Source of the DNA: Streptomyces sp. R44
Lineage (GTDB): Bacteria; Actinomycetota; Actinomycetes; Streptomycetales; Streptomycetaceae
DNA: 64,000 bases
Assembly: GCF_041053105.1 (NCBI RefSeq)
Contig: NZ_CP163444.1
Location: 8,464,501 to 8,528,500 of the forward strand
Direction of reading: 5' to 3'
In this document: positions 23,034 through 31,639 of the stretch, piece after piece
Layout of the letters: each line of letters opens with the position of its first letter
Numbering within the stretch: the first letter of the stretch is position 1
The notes under the pieces: generated by a model
Seen by the model: only the letters and a program-made list of their open reading frames with translations
The model's database searches: none
Told to the model about the DNA's origin: nothing
Translations under genes and position numbers: made by a program

Positions 23034-23793
23034 GGCCGTGAGCCGCTTCCGCGACGCGGACCCGGTCGACCCGGTCGTCCGCCGCGTCCGGGACACCCTC
23101 GAAGAGGTCTTCGCCGCCGTCGCCGAGACCGGCGCCGACACCGGCGCCCTGCTCGCCGAGGCGGCCGCGCCCGGCCGTGAACCCCTCGCCGCCGACCTGG
23201 CCGGCCTGCGTCCCGGGCTGCGGGCCCGGCTCGCCGGCCACCCGCTCGTCTCCGGCGTGGGATTCGTCGCCGCGCCGGGCCTCCTGGCCGACGTGCCCGG
23301 CTGGCTCGAATGGTGGCAGCGCGGCCCCGACGGAGCCGTACGCCCGCTCCTCCTCGACCTCGACCCGCAGCACTCCGCGTACTCCGACTACACGCACTGG
23401 GACTGGTACACCCTGCCCCGCGAGACCGGCCGCCGGGCCGTCGCCGGGCCGTACGTGGACTACCTCTGCTCCGACGAGTACAGCCTGACGCTCTCCGCGC
23501 CGGTCGAACTCGGCGGCCGGTTCGTGGGCGTGGCCGCCGCCGACGTCTACCTCCGGCACTTCGAGGCGGCCGTGCTGCCCGTGCTCCAGCGGCTGCCCGC
23601 ACCGGCCCGGCTCGTCAACGCGCGGGGCCGGGTCGCCGCCTCCACCGACCCGTCGCACCTCGCCGGCTCCCTCACCAAGGGCCCGGACTTCGCCGCCGTT
23701 CTCGCCGGCCCGCCGGCCGAACACCGCGCCGACGGCCTGCGGCTGCGCCCCTGCGGCGATACCCCGCTCGTCCTTGTCATGGCGGACGACTGA
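22987..23793 (+). CDS. Soluble cache-domain protein co-encoded with the GntR regulator
   Basis: 268 residues with no signal peptide or membrane segment. An N-terminal helical part (1-90) precedes a cache/PAS-like sensor. Key features are PLVSGVGFVAAPGLL, WLEWWQRG, the ligand-pocket-type YTHWDWYTLPRETGRR, GPYVDYLCSDEYSLTLSAPVELGGRFVGVAAADVYL, and a C-terminal LVNARGRVAAST. Cache domains normally sense small molecules outside the cell as part of receptors; a free cytosolic one is unusual. It overlaps the GntR gene by 47 bases, so the two are surely coupled. It may bind the transported amine and affect GntR; that is inference. Confidence 0.8.
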   Translation: MGRSTGLAGPAGAIAEAVSRFRDADPVDPVVRRVRDTLEEVFAAVAETGADTGALLAEAAAPGREPLAADLAGLRPGLRARLAGHPLVSGVGFVAAPGLLADVPGWLEWWQRGPDGAVRPLLLDLDPQHSAYSDYTHWDWYTLPRETGRRAVAGPYVDYLCSDEYSLTLSAPVELGGRFVGVAAADVYLRHFEAAVLPVLQRLPAPARLVNARGRVAASTDPSHLAGSLTKGPDFAAVLAGPPAEHRADGLRLRPCGDTPLVLVMADD

Positions 23794-23900
23794 GCTTTCG
23801 GCTGTGGCGATCGAGCACTGCGCGGAGGACCTGGGCGCCTCGCTGCGACAGGGGCGGACCTGACAGAGGTGCGGGGCCCCCGAAACCGTTCGGCGTGGCA

Positions 23901-23922
23901 GCCCCGTCTGCGGGGACGGGGC
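23901..23922 (+). terminator. Probable terminator after the cache-domain gene
   Basis: GCCCCGTC (23901-23908) pairs perfectly with GACGGGGC (23915-23922) across a six-base loop. It lies about 110 bases after the cache-gene stop and 45 bases before the VanZ-like start. Confidence 0.5.
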
Positions 23923-23967
23923 CCTCCGGCCTCCTCAGGCCACCCCGAACCGGTAAGGAACGCACCT

Positions 23968-25368
23968 TTGTTCACCGCGATCTTCCAAGACCACTACGGC
24001 TACCTGGCCGGCTGCGCCCTGGCCGCCCTCGCCCTCGCGGGCGCGGCGTGGTGGGCGGCCCACCGGCTGGGCAGCCGCCGGGGCAGGTGGTGGGCGGGTC
24101 TCGCCGCCACCGTGACCCTCATGATCGGCGTCACCTTCATGGGAAGCGGCCCCGCCGCCGGCCAGTGCGTCATCAACCACGACGCCCTTGAGCCGTTCCG
24201 CACCACCCAGGGGCTCTGGAACCTCGCCATGACGGTGCCGCTCGGACTCTTCGCCATGATGGCGTCCCGCCGTCCCCTTCCGGTGCTCGTCGGTGTCGTG
24301 ACGCTGCCCCTGGCCGTCGAGTTCGTCCAGGGGACCGTGGACGGGCTGGGGCGCGTGTGCGACAGCGCGGACGCCGAGATGAACATCCTCGGAGGCGTCG
24401 CGGGCGCCGCCGTCGCCGCCCTGGTGCTCGCCGTGCGGGGCCGCGTCGACTGGCGCGCGGGAGCCAGGGCCGCGCTGGTCGCGTCCGCGGTTCTTCTGGT
24501 GATCGGCGCCGGCGCGGCGCGTCCGGCGGTGTCCTTCACGCATCTGGACGGTACGGGCCTCTCGGAGGCGGGCACCGAGCAGCGGAAGGCCGTGGAGGAG
24601 GCGCTGCGGGAGGCGTTCGGCGACCGGTACGTGCTCGGGCGGGTGTACAACCAGCCGTGCGTCGGCGTGCCCTGCACGAACGTCTTCTTCGGCCTCCTCC
24701 GCCGCGACAAGGCACACCCGGAGGGCTATGGCGACGGAACCCTGTCCTGGCCGGACAGGAAGCGCCTGCGCATCGTGTTCGAGGACGGCGACCGCCCCAC
24801 GGCGATGGGTTTCCCCGTCTCCGGTGCCCGGGCGCCCTCCGACGCGAAGGAGGCGTACGAGGCGGCACAGCGGTACGTGGGGGCGCACTACCCCTGGGCG
24901 CGCGAGGCCGGGGCCCACACGACGTACCCCGTGGGGGAGCGGGCGGAGCTGGGGTGGACGACCGGCTGGACCTGGGTGGACGACGGCGTCCTGATGCCGC
25001 GGGCGCTGGACGTCCAGATCGACCGGGAGGGGCGTGTCTCCCAGCTCGATGTGACCCTCGGGCCCACGCACCTGGAGCTGGAGAAGGCGAAGCTGAGCGC
25101 GGACCAGGCCGAGCAGGCCGTACGAGAGCGGCTCGTCGCCCGGTCCCGGGGGAGGGGACTGCCGGACGAGCTTCGGCTCAAGGCCCTCGCGCTCAAGGCC
25201 GTGGAGAGGGACGGCACCTGGCGTGCGGAGTGGCTGGTGAGCGAGACGTTCGGCGACGGCGGGCAGGGAGCCGCACCGCCGGATCCGTACTCGCCGGACG
25301 TCCGGTGGGTGGACTCCCTGACCGGAGACGTCTACACCGGCCTTTTCGACACAGCCGGCACCGAGTGA
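23968..25368 (+). CDS. VanZ-like membrane protein with large extracytoplasmic C-terminal domain
   Basis: TTG 23968 is chosen because AAGGAA lies seven bases upstream; the open frame from GTG 23869 would run through a terminator hairpin. The 466-residue protein has about five N-terminal membrane segments. The VanZ signature appears as ALEPFRTTQGLWNLAMTVPLG and LAVEFVQGTVDGLGRVCDSADAEMNILGG. After the last segment (LVASAVLLVIGAGAA) a soluble domain of about 290 residues follows, with alternating strands (LRIVFEDGDRP, RALDVQIDREGRVSQLDVTLGP). The VanZ family confers or resembles teicoplanin resistance, but this role is not shown for such fusions. Confidence 0.82.
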   Translation: MFTAIFQDHYGYLAGCALAALALAGAAWWAAHRLGSRRGRWWAGLAATVTLMIGVTFMGSGPAAGQCVINHDALEPFRTTQGLWNLAMTVPLGLFAMMASRRPLPVLVGVVTLPLAVEFVQGTVDGLGRVCDSADAEMNILGGVAGAAVAALVLAVRGRVDWRAGARAALVASAVLLVIGAGAARPAVSFTHLDGTGLSEAGTEQRKAVEEALREAFGDRYVLGRVYNQPCVGVPCTNVFFGLLRRDKAHPEGYGDGTLSWPDRKRLRIVFEDGDRPTAMGFPVSGARAPSDAKEAYEAAQRYVGAHYPWAREAGAHTTYPVGERAELGWTTGWTWVDDGVLMPRALDVQIDREGRVSQLDVTLGPTHLELEKAKLSADQAEQAVRERLVARSRGRGLPDELRLKALALKAVERDGTWRAEWLVSETFGDGGQGAAPPDPYSPDVRWVDSLTGDVYTGLFDTAGTE

Positions 25369-25416
25369 CCGACGCCGGTCAGGCGGGACCGCGCGTCCGT
25401 CGCGGTCGTCCGTCGG

Positions 25417-26037
25417 TCACAGGCTCGCCAGGAGCTCGTCGAGCGGTGTCGGCACCTGGTCGGGACCGAGCGCCTCCACCAGGAGGGTCCCGTAGCGGAT
25501 CTTGCGACCCTTCTTCGTTCCGAGGAAGCGCCGCAGCTGCTGATCGCGAGGCCGGCCGTGCTGGGCGGGCTGGCTCAGGAAGGTCTGCCAGGGGCGCAGG
25601 TCGCCCTCCGCCGCGATGATCTCCTCGACCTTCGCCGTGCCGAGCGCGCGGATGAGTTCGTCCTCCAGGTCCGCCACACAGACGAAGAAGTCCTGGTCAG
25701 GAGCTCCGGCCCGACGGAGGCCGCGCTCGTAGAAGCCCCGCTCGCGCTTGTCGCACAGGCCGGTCAGGCGCAGGTCGAGGCCGGGCGGCCCGAGCAGTTC
25801 GGCGTAGCGGGCGATGCTCATGGCCCCGCCCATCGACACCACGCACACGCCCTCCGCGGCGAGGTCCCGGCCGCGCCGCGCGGCCAGCGTCTCGACGGCC
25901 GCGAGATCGCTCGGCCCCTCCAGGAGCACCGCCGTCCGCAGCCCCAGGTCTTCGGCCAGCTCCCTCGCCGTGTCTCCGCCGTGGTCGTCGACCACCCAGC
26001 GGTCCATCTCGTTGTGGAACGCCCTCATCTCCGTCAT
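25417..26037 (-). CDS. Stand-alone TOPRIM (OLD-like) nucleotidyl transferase/hydrolase-domain protein
   Basis: ATG 26037 (MTEMRAFHNEMDRW) gives 206 residues. The TOPRIM core is TAVLLEGPSDLAAVETLAAR (Glu of motif 1), then VCVVSMGGAMSIARYAELLG and LRLTGLCDKRERGFYERGL, with a Asp-Lys in place of the classic DxD. This matches the TOPRIM part of OLD-family nucleases but has no ATPase domain. The C-terminal third (LRPWQTFLSQPAQHGRPRDQQLRRFLG) is basic. It could be a single-domain nuclease or an ATP-dependent endonuclease relic. The gene is alone, converging with the VanZ-like gene. Confidence 0.8.
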   Translation of the reverse strand: MTEMRAFHNEMDRWVVDDHGGDTARELAEDLGLRTAVLLEGPSDLAAVETLAARRGRDLAAEGVCVVSMGGAMSIARYAELLGPPGLDLRLTGLCDKRERGFYERGLRRAGAPDQDFFVCVADLEDELIRALGTAKVEEIIAAEGDLRPWQTFLSQPAQHGRPRDQQLRRFLGTKKGRKIRYGTLLVEALGPDQVPTPLDELLASL

Positions 26038-26088
26038 GGGGCGAGTCTGCACGGACACGCACCCGCACGGCACCGGAATATCAAGCGC

Positions 26089-26409
26089 TCAGTCGTTCAC
26101 GGCCGTCAGCAGCACCACCGCGTCCTCCAGGGCCGTCAGCCCGTGCCGCTCCTTGGGGATCATCCGCAGTGTGCCCGCCGGCAGTTCCTCCGCCCATCCG
26201 GCGGCCGTCAGGTTCACCCGGCCCCGCAGCACCTGGAGGCTCGCGGCCGGCGGCGCGTTGTGCTCGTCCAGGGAGGTGCCCGAGGTGAGGGCGATGACGG
26301 TCTGCCGCAGCACCCCGTCGTGCATGATCCGGTGGGCGCTGCGCCCGTGCGGTGCCGTACGGGCCGCGGCCAGGTGTTCGTCGGCGAGGGCGGTGAGGTC
26401 CAGCTTCAT
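26089..26409 (-). CDS. Small cupin-domain protein
   Basis: 106 residues with a single cupin barrel: HRIMHDGVLRQTVIALTSGTSLDEHNAPPAASLQVLRGRV, then LPAGTLRMIPKERHGLTALEDAVVLLT. The metal-binding pattern is partly kept (EHN, H near MIPKERHG). It may bind a small ligand or metal. Its ATG overlaps the MFS stop (ATGA), so it forms an operon with the transporter. Confidence 0.88.
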   Translation of the reverse strand: MKLDLTALADEHLAAARTAPHGRSAHRIMHDGVLRQTVIALTSGTSLDEHNAPPAASLQVLRGRVNLTAAGWAEELPAGTLRMIPKERHGLTALEDAVVLLTAVND

Positions 26410-27665
26410 GACTCTCCCTGCGGGATGCGCGGGCGGATACCCCCAGCCTCCCGTGTGACGTCACGGACGCAACTCGGGGCCGCCGGTCGTGCCGCGACCG
26501 TCACCACGAGCCCGGCGGCGACGCATACCCCGGCGGCGAGCAGTGCGGCCTGCCAGCCGTGCGCCGCGTACAGCCACGATCCGGCGAGGGAGCCGAGGGC
26601 CCCGCCGCCGAACGTGGCCAGCATGAAGACGGTGTTGACCCGGGCCGCCACCGCCCGACCGATCGCGAAGATCCTCGCCTGGCCGGCGACCTGGCACGAG
26701 CTCACCCCGACCACGAGCAGGTTCGCCCCGGCCACCAGGGCCGCCGGGGAGTACGGGGCGAGCCCGGCCACGGCGAGGCCGAGCCCCGCGCAGGCCAGAC
26801 CCCCGGCGCTCACCGCGGACGCCCCGTACCGGTCGGCCAGCGGCCCGGCCGTGGCCGACAGCAGAGCGGCCGGCAGGGTCAGCACCCCGAAGAGCCCCGC
26901 GGCGGCGGGACCGTACCCGAGCGGCGGCGCCGCCAGATGGAAGGCGAGGACCGACCAGAAGACGCTGAACGCGGCGAAGACGCACGCCCCGAGCAGCGCC
27001 GAGATCCGCAGCTCCCGGTGGACCGCGAGGAGCCGGGGAAGCCCGGCCAGGAGCCGGGCGTACGAGGTGTGTCCCCGGGACCCGAGCCGCTCGGGCAGTC
27101 GGCGTGGCAGGACGAGGAGCAGCGCGCCCGTCGCCACGGCCGCCACCACGTAGGCGGCCCGCCAGTTGCCGCTCGCGTCGGCCACGGCGCCCGAGACCGT
27201 ACGGGACAGGGTCGAGCCGAGTGTCAGGCCGAGGCCGATCAGGCCCACGACCCGGCCCTGCCGTCCGGGGCCCGCGAGCACCGCCGCCACCGGTGTGAGG
27301 ATCTGCGGCAGCACCGTAGTGGTCGACAGCGCGAGCGTCGCGAGGGTGAGGGTGACGATGTCGGGCGCCGCCGCGGCGACGAGCAGCGCGGCACTCGTCA
27401 GGGCGAGCAGCACCGAGGTGAGGCGGCGCAGCCGCGCGGAGTCGGCGAGCGGCACGAGCAGCAGGATGCCGAGCGCGTAGCCGATCTGGGCGGCCGAGGC
27501 GATCAGCCCCGCCGTCCGCTCCGACACGTCGAGGCCGCGCGCCACGGCGGCGAGCAGCGGCTGCGGGAAGTAGATGTTGGCGACGGTGGCCGCCCCCGCG
27601 ACGGCGAGGAGCAGGACGTTCACGGGCCGGGCGGGGGCGCCGGGAGTCGGGGCGTGCGAGGCCAT
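26406..27665 (-). CDS. MFS transporter (DHA1-like efflux family)
   Basis: ATG 27665 (MASHAPTPGAPARPV) gives 419 residues with about 12 membrane segments. The N-terminal IYFPQPLLAAVARGLDVSERTAGLIASAAQIGYALG and the loop LLVPLADSARLRRLTS are typical of the NepI/YdhP-like MFS subgroup. No substrate motif can be read. The small cupin gene overlaps its 3' end. It is divergent from a LysR regulator that probably controls it, with an inverted repeat in the shared promoter region. Confidence 0.9.
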   Translation of the reverse strand: MASHAPTPGAPARPVNVLLLAVAGAATVANIYFPQPLLAAVARGLDVSERTAGLIASAAQIGYALGILLLVPLADSARLRRLTSVLLALTSAALLVAAAAPDIVTLTLATLALSTTTVLPQILTPVAAVLAGPGRQGRVVGLIGLGLTLGSTLSRTVSGAVADASGNWRAAYVVAAVATGALLLVLPRRLPERLGSRGHTSYARLLAGLPRLLAVHRELRISALLGACVFAAFSVFWSVLAFHLAAPPLGYGPAAAGLFGVLTLPAALLSATAGPLADRYGASAVSAGGLACAGLGLAVAGLAPYSPAALVAGANLLVVGVSSCQVAGQARIFAIGRAVAARVNTVFMLATFGGGALGSLAGSWLYAAHGWQAALLAAGVCVAAGLVVTVAARPAAPSCVRDVTREAGGIRPRIPQGES

Positions 27666-27750
27666 GGAGGCTCTTCCGTACGGGGGAGGGGGACACCTCA
27701 AGGCTCCTCGTCGCCGCCCCCGCGCATCAAGGTGTCATCATGAAACCGGC

Positions 27751-27767
27751 GTTGAGTCACGCTCAAC
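27751..27767. promoter_or_regulatory. Inverted repeat in LysR/MFS promoter region
   Basis: GTTGAG-TCACG-CTCAAC is a perfect 17-bp inverted repeat, 29 bases before the lysR start. It fits the T-N(11-13)-A dyad recognised by LysR regulators and is a candidate operator for both divergent genes. Confidence 0.55.
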
Positions 27768-27795
27768 CATCAGTCGGTGGCGAAGGGACGGGCCG

Positions 27796-28674
27796 GTGCT
27801 CGAACGGTACGAACTGGAGGCGTTCCTCACGCTCGCCGAAGAACTCCACTTCGGGCGCACCGCCGAGCGCCTCGGCGTCTCCACCGGCCGGATCAGCCAG
27901 ACCGTGAAGAAGCTGGAGCGCCGCGTCGGCACCCCGCTCTTCGCCCGCACCAGCCGCAGCGTCCGGCTCACCCCCGTCGGCCAGGCCCTGTACGAGGATC
28001 TCCTGCCCGCGTACCGGCAGATGGGGGAGGCCCTCGCACGTGCCACCGCCGCCGGGCGCGGCGTCCACGGCAGGCTGCGCGTCGGCTTCTCCACCCCGTG
28101 GGGCGGCGAACTGCTCACGGCCGCCGCCGACGCGCTGGCCTCGCTCCACCCCGGCTGCGAGATCACCGTCCGCGAGGTCCCCCTCGACGGCGGGGTCCGC
28201 GCCCTCCAGGACGGGACGCTCGACGTCCAGTGCGCGGCCTTCCCGGTGCGCGAGCCGGACCTCACCACGGGGCCCGTCGTCGTCACCGACGAGCGGGTAC
28301 TGCTCCTCCCCGCCGCCCACCCGCTGGCCGGCCGCGCCTCCCTCGGCCCGGAGGACCTCGCGGGCCTCGACCTGATCGCCCCCGGCGGCACCGTCCCCCG
28401 CTACTGGGTCGACCACCACTACCCCCGCAGCACCCCGTCCGGCGCCCCCGTCGGCAGGGGGCCGGCCGCCGCCACCTGGCAGGAGGTCCTGTCCCATGTG
28501 ACCGCCGGCCGGGGTGCCTCCCCGGGTGCGGCCCGGGGCGCCCGGTACCACCCCCGGCCCGGCATCGCCTACGTCCCCCTGCACGGCGCCCCGCCCCTGG
28601 AGTACGGACTCGTGTGGCCGACCGCCGCCGAGTCCGCCCTCCTCCGTGCCTTCGTCGCCGCCGTCACCATGTGA
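27796..28674 (+). CDS. LysR-family transcriptional regulator
   Basis: GTG 27796 (MLERYELEAFLTLAEELHFG) follows AAGGGACGGG and gives 292 residues. The N-terminal helix-turn-helix reads HFGRTAERLGVSTGRISQTVKKLERRVGTPLFARTSRSVRLT. The effector domain (about 90-290) has LRVGFSTPWGGELL and YVPLHGAPPLEYGLVW. The longer frame from 27574 is rejected because it crosses the divergent promoter. It probably senses a substrate of the MFS pump encoded divergently. Confidence 0.92.
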   Translation: MLERYELEAFLTLAEELHFGRTAERLGVSTGRISQTVKKLERRVGTPLFARTSRSVRLTPVGQALYEDLLPAYRQMGEALARATAAGRGVHGRLRVGFSTPWGGELLTAAADALASLHPGCEITVREVPLDGGVRALQDGTLDVQCAAFPVREPDLTTGPVVVTDERVLLLPAAHPLAGRASLGPEDLAGLDLIAPGGTVPRYWVDHHYPRSTPSGAPVGRGPAAATWQEVLSHVTAGRGASPGAARGARYHPRPGIAYVPLHGAPPLEYGLVWPTAAESALLRAFVAAVTM

Positions 28675-28732
28675 CAGGCACGGGAGCCGTGTCACCGACC
28701 GGCTTTCGGCCCCCGCCGCTTACCGTGAACCG

Positions 28733-29617
28733 GTGCGACGCCTCACCACCGACCAGGCCGCCCTCGCGGCGTTCGCGGCCGCCGCGCTCTTAGCCGGGGG
28801 CAATGCGGTCGGCGTCCGCTTCAGCAACCGCGAACTCGCCCCGCTGTGGGGAGCCGCGCTGCGGTTCGGTGCAGCGTCGATCGTCCTGTTCGTCCTCATG
28901 GCCGTCCTGAGGCTCTCCTTCCCGCGCGGGAAGGCGCTGCGCGGCGCCGTCCTGTTCGGGGCACTGAACTTCGGCGTCACGTCCGCCCTCGTGTACTACG
29001 CCCTCGTCCGCCTGCACGCCGGAATCGGTCAGACGATCCTCTCGCTCGTTCCGCTCGCCACCCTGCTGCTCGCGGTCTCCCAGGGCCTCGAACGGTTCCG
29101 GACCGCCGCGGCCGTCGGAACGGTCCTGGCCGCCGCCGGGGTCGCCGTCGTCTCCGGAGCCACCCCGAACGGGTCCTTCCCCGTCCTGTCCTTCCTCGCC
29201 CTGCTCGGCGGCATGCTGTCCTTCGCACAGGCCACGGTGCTCGTCCGCCGCCTCCCGCGGCTGCATCCGGTGACGACGAACGCCGTCGGAATGTGTGCCG
29301 GGTCCGTCCTCCTCCTCGTCGGCTCCCTCGCCGCGGGCGACACCTGGCGACTACCGGTCCGGGCGGCGACCTGGTGGGCGCTCGCCTACCTCGTGGTCGC
29401 CGGCTCCGTCCTCACGTTCGTGCTGTTCCTCTTCGTCGTGCACCGCTGGAGCGCCTCACGGGCGGCGTACGTCTTCGTCGTCATCCCCGTCGTGACGATC
29501 GTCCTCTCGGCCCGGCTCGATGACGAACCCCTCACCGCGTCCCTGCTCATGGGTACCCCGCTGATCCTCGCCGGCGTCTACCTCGGCGCCCTGCGCAGGC
29601 CCCGCCCGCACGTGTGA
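28733..29617 (+). CDS. DMT-superfamily transporter (EamA family)
   Basis: GTG 28733 (MRRLTTDQAALAAF) gives 294 residues and ten predicted membrane segments in two EamA repeats. Segment 1 reads LAAFAAAALLAGGNAVGVRFSNREL; repeat 2 begins LSFLALLGGMLSFAQATVLVRRLP. Such proteins export or import small metabolites such as amino acids. It lies 58 bases after the LysR gene on the same strand and may share its transcript. Confidence 0.92.
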   Translation: MRRLTTDQAALAAFAAAALLAGGNAVGVRFSNRELAPLWGAALRFGAASIVLFVLMAVLRLSFPRGKALRGAVLFGALNFGVTSALVYYALVRLHAGIGQTILSLVPLATLLLAVSQGLERFRTAAAVGTVLAAAGVAVVSGATPNGSFPVLSFLALLGGMLSFAQATVLVRRLPRLHPVTTNAVGMCAGSVLLLVGSLAAGDTWRLPVRAATWWALAYLVVAGSVLTFVLFLFVVHRWSASRAAYVFVVIPVVTIVLSARLDDEPLTASLLMGTPLILAGVYLGALRRPRPHV

Positions 29618-30925
29618 TCACGGGACCAGTGCTCCCGTCAGATGGTCGTACGCCACGTGCGCGTGGAGACGGACACCGGTGACGAGGGTGTCGTCGTCCG
29701 CGTAGAAGTGCGGGTTGTGGTTGGTGACCAGACCGCGCCCGCCCGCGACCGGGACCGGCCGGCCGGAGGCGTCCAGCGTCGCGTCCTGGACGCCGAGCAT
29801 CACGTACAGGCCGCCGAACCGGCCGACCAGCTCGGAGACGTCGTCGTACCCGAGCGTCGCACCCGTCTCCACCACGCGGTCCCCGCCGGCCACCCGGCGG
29901 AGGGTCGGCAGAGCGGCCTCCACCCACGGCCCGCTGTTGTGCACCGGCGGCACGGCCTGCAGATACTCCACGGTCGCCGTCGCCCCGTACGCCGCCGCGG
30001 AGTGCTCGACCAGTGTCGTCAGCCGTCGCTGGACCTCGGCCATGTCGGACTCCACGGCACAGCGGACCGTGCCCCACAGGGTCACCGTCTGGCCGATGAT
30101 GTTGAACCGGCCCACGTCCTCGACATGACCGATCGTCACCGTGACCGGGTCGAAGGCCGAGACCTGGCGGTACAGCTGGCCGATGCCGGTGAGGACGGCG
30201 CCCACCGCCGGCATCGGGTCGATCCCCTCCCACGGCGTGGACCCGTGGACCTGCTTTCCGGTGACGATGACACGGACCAGGGTGGACGCGCCGTACTGGT
30301 TGCCGACCCTGTATCCCACGTACCCCTTCGGATACGGCGTCACATGCAGGCCGAAGGCCATCGTCGGCACCGGATCGGCGAAGGCGCCCGCCTCGACCAT
30401 CGCCCGCGCCCCGCCCTCCTCCGTCACCGGCGGGCCCTCCTCGGCGGGCTGGAAGACGAAGAGGACCGTGCCGGGAAGCCGGTCCCGGACTCCCGCGAGC
30501 ACCGTCGCCGCGCCCATCAGCACGGCGGTGTGGCAGTCGTGCCCGCAGGCGTGCGACACGGGGAACGGGCCGCCCGGATAGTCGGCGTCCACCACCTCGG
30601 AGGCGAAGTCCGCCCCGCAGAGGTCCTTCACCGGCAGCGCGTCCATGTCCGCCCGCAGCGCCACCACCCGCCCGCCGCCGGACACCGTCCGCCCGCCGTC
30701 CGGCGCCGACCCGCGCAGGACGCCCACGACCCCGTGCCCCGCGATCCCCGTACGGACCTCGTCGAGGCCCAGGCCGCGCAGGTGGTCCGCCACCAGGCGA
30801 GCCGTGTTCACCTCCCGGTTGGACAGCTCCGGATGCCGGTGCAGATGGCGCCGCCAGGCGACCACCCGCTCCGCCACCTTCGCCGCCCGCTCGTCCAGTT
30901 CACCGTGGATCGCCTCGCTGCCCAA
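29618..30925 (-). CDS. M20-family amidohydrolase
   Basis: TTG 30925 is preferred because GGAGGGAG lies six bases upstream; the frame runs on to a GTG at 30991. The 435-residue enzyme has the M20D catalytic core: WRRHLHRHPELSNRE, ALRADMDALPV, HACGHDCHTAVLMG (metal and acid/base residues), QPAEEGPP with the catalytic Glu, and a lid domain (HGSTPWEGIDPM). A C-terminal NPHFYADDDTL carries further metal ligands. These enzymes hydrolyse N-acyl amino acids or peptides such as hippurate-type substrates. It stands alone on this strand, its stop abutting the EamA gene. Confidence 0.9.
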   Translation of the reverse strand: MGSEAIHGELDERAAKVAERVVAWRRHLHRHPELSNREVNTARLVADHLRGLGLDEVRTGIAGHGVVGVLRGSAPDGGRTVSGGGRVVALRADMDALPVKDLCGADFASEVVDADYPGGPFPVSHACGHDCHTAVLMGAATVLAGVRDRLPGTVLFVFQPAEEGPPVTEEGGARAMVEAGAFADPVPTMAFGLHVTPYPKGYVGYRVGNQYGASTLVRVIVTGKQVHGSTPWEGIDPMPAVGAVLTGIGQLYRQVSAFDPVTVTIGHVEDVGRFNIIGQTVTLWGTVRCAVESDMAEVQRRLTTLVEHSAAAYGATATVEYLQAVPPVHNSGPWVEAALPTLRRVAGGDRVVETGATLGYDDVSELVGRFGGLYVMLGVQDATLDASGRPVPVAGGRGLVTNHNPHFYADDDTLVTGVRLHAHVAYDHLTGALVP

Positions 30926-31018
30926 CGGGGACTCCCTCCTCGTACCGGCCGGCGCCGTGGCCCTGGGAACCGTGCCCGACCAGACTGCCACCCGGGACGG
31001 CCCACGGCACCGGTCCGG

Positions 31019-31552
31019 TCAGCCGGTCGGGCCCACCGGGGCACTGCTGCGCCCCTGGTCCCTCCCGCTGAGCTCGGCGTCGAGCGTCTCCTGGGCCACC
31101 CGCATGGTCTCGGCGTACACCGGATCCTTGAGCCGTCGCCACATCTCGTCCTCGGCGACCTCCTCGACGAGGCTGCTCACCCACCAGATGTTCCCGAACG
31201 GGTCACGGACCCGCCCGCCGCGCTGCCCGAAGGCGTCGTCGGCGAGCGGGGTCACGACATGGGCGCCCGCGGCGGCGGCCCGGGCGAACGCCTCGTCCGC
31301 GTCGGCGACGAACACCCGCAGCAGGCTCGGCAGGACGGGCCAGTCCGGGCGCCGGTCGAAGGCCAGCACGACGGTGTCGCCGACCCGGATCTCACCGTGG
31401 CCGATCGCGCCGTCCTCGGTGGCCACCCGGGCCAGCTCCTCACCCCCGAACGCCCGGGTGACGAAGTCGAGGAAGGCCCCCGTGTCGTCGGTGACGACCC
31501 AGGGCGCCACGGTCGTGTACCCCTGCGGAGTGGTGCCGCTCTGCTCGGACAT
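31019..31552 (-). CDS. VOC-superfamily (glyoxalase/bleomycin resistance-like) protein
   Basis: ATG 31552 (MSEQSGTTPQGYTTVAPWVV) follows GAAGGG; an upstream GTG at 31570 is in frame. The 177-residue protein has one VOC module pair: VAPWVVTDDTGAFLDFVTRAFGGEE, HGEIRVGDTVVLAFDRR, LLRVFVADADEAFARAAAAGAHVVTPLADDAFGQRGGRVRDPFGNIWWVS. This is the PhnB-like subgroup. A C-terminal helix of about 45 residues follows. Metal use is likely but the substrate is unknown. Confidence 0.9.
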   Translation of the reverse strand: MSEQSGTTPQGYTTVAPWVVTDDTGAFLDFVTRAFGGEELARVATEDGAIGHGEIRVGDTVVLAFDRRPDWPVLPSLLRVFVADADEAFARAAAAGAHVVTPLADDAFGQRGGRVRDPFGNIWWVSSLVEEVAEDEMWRRLKDPVYAETMRVAQETLDAELSGRDQGRSSAPVGPTG

Positions 31553-31617
31553 CCTGATCCCTTCGCCCATGTGCCCCTCGCTGTCGTACGGGAGCCACGC
31601 TAGGCGCGAAGTAGGTC

Positions 31618-31631
31618 AGGGGCTGTCCGAC
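31618..31631 (+). repeat. Single arm of a hairpin repeat also found at 50786
   Basis: AGGGGCTGTCCGAC here equals the arm of the hairpin at 50786-50839 (one base different from its left arm, identical to the complement of its right arm). It lies between the VOC gene and the 3' end of the acyl-CoA dehydrogenase gene. It is probably a remnant of the same repeat family. Confidence 0.5.
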
Positions 31632-31639
31632 ATGACCGG

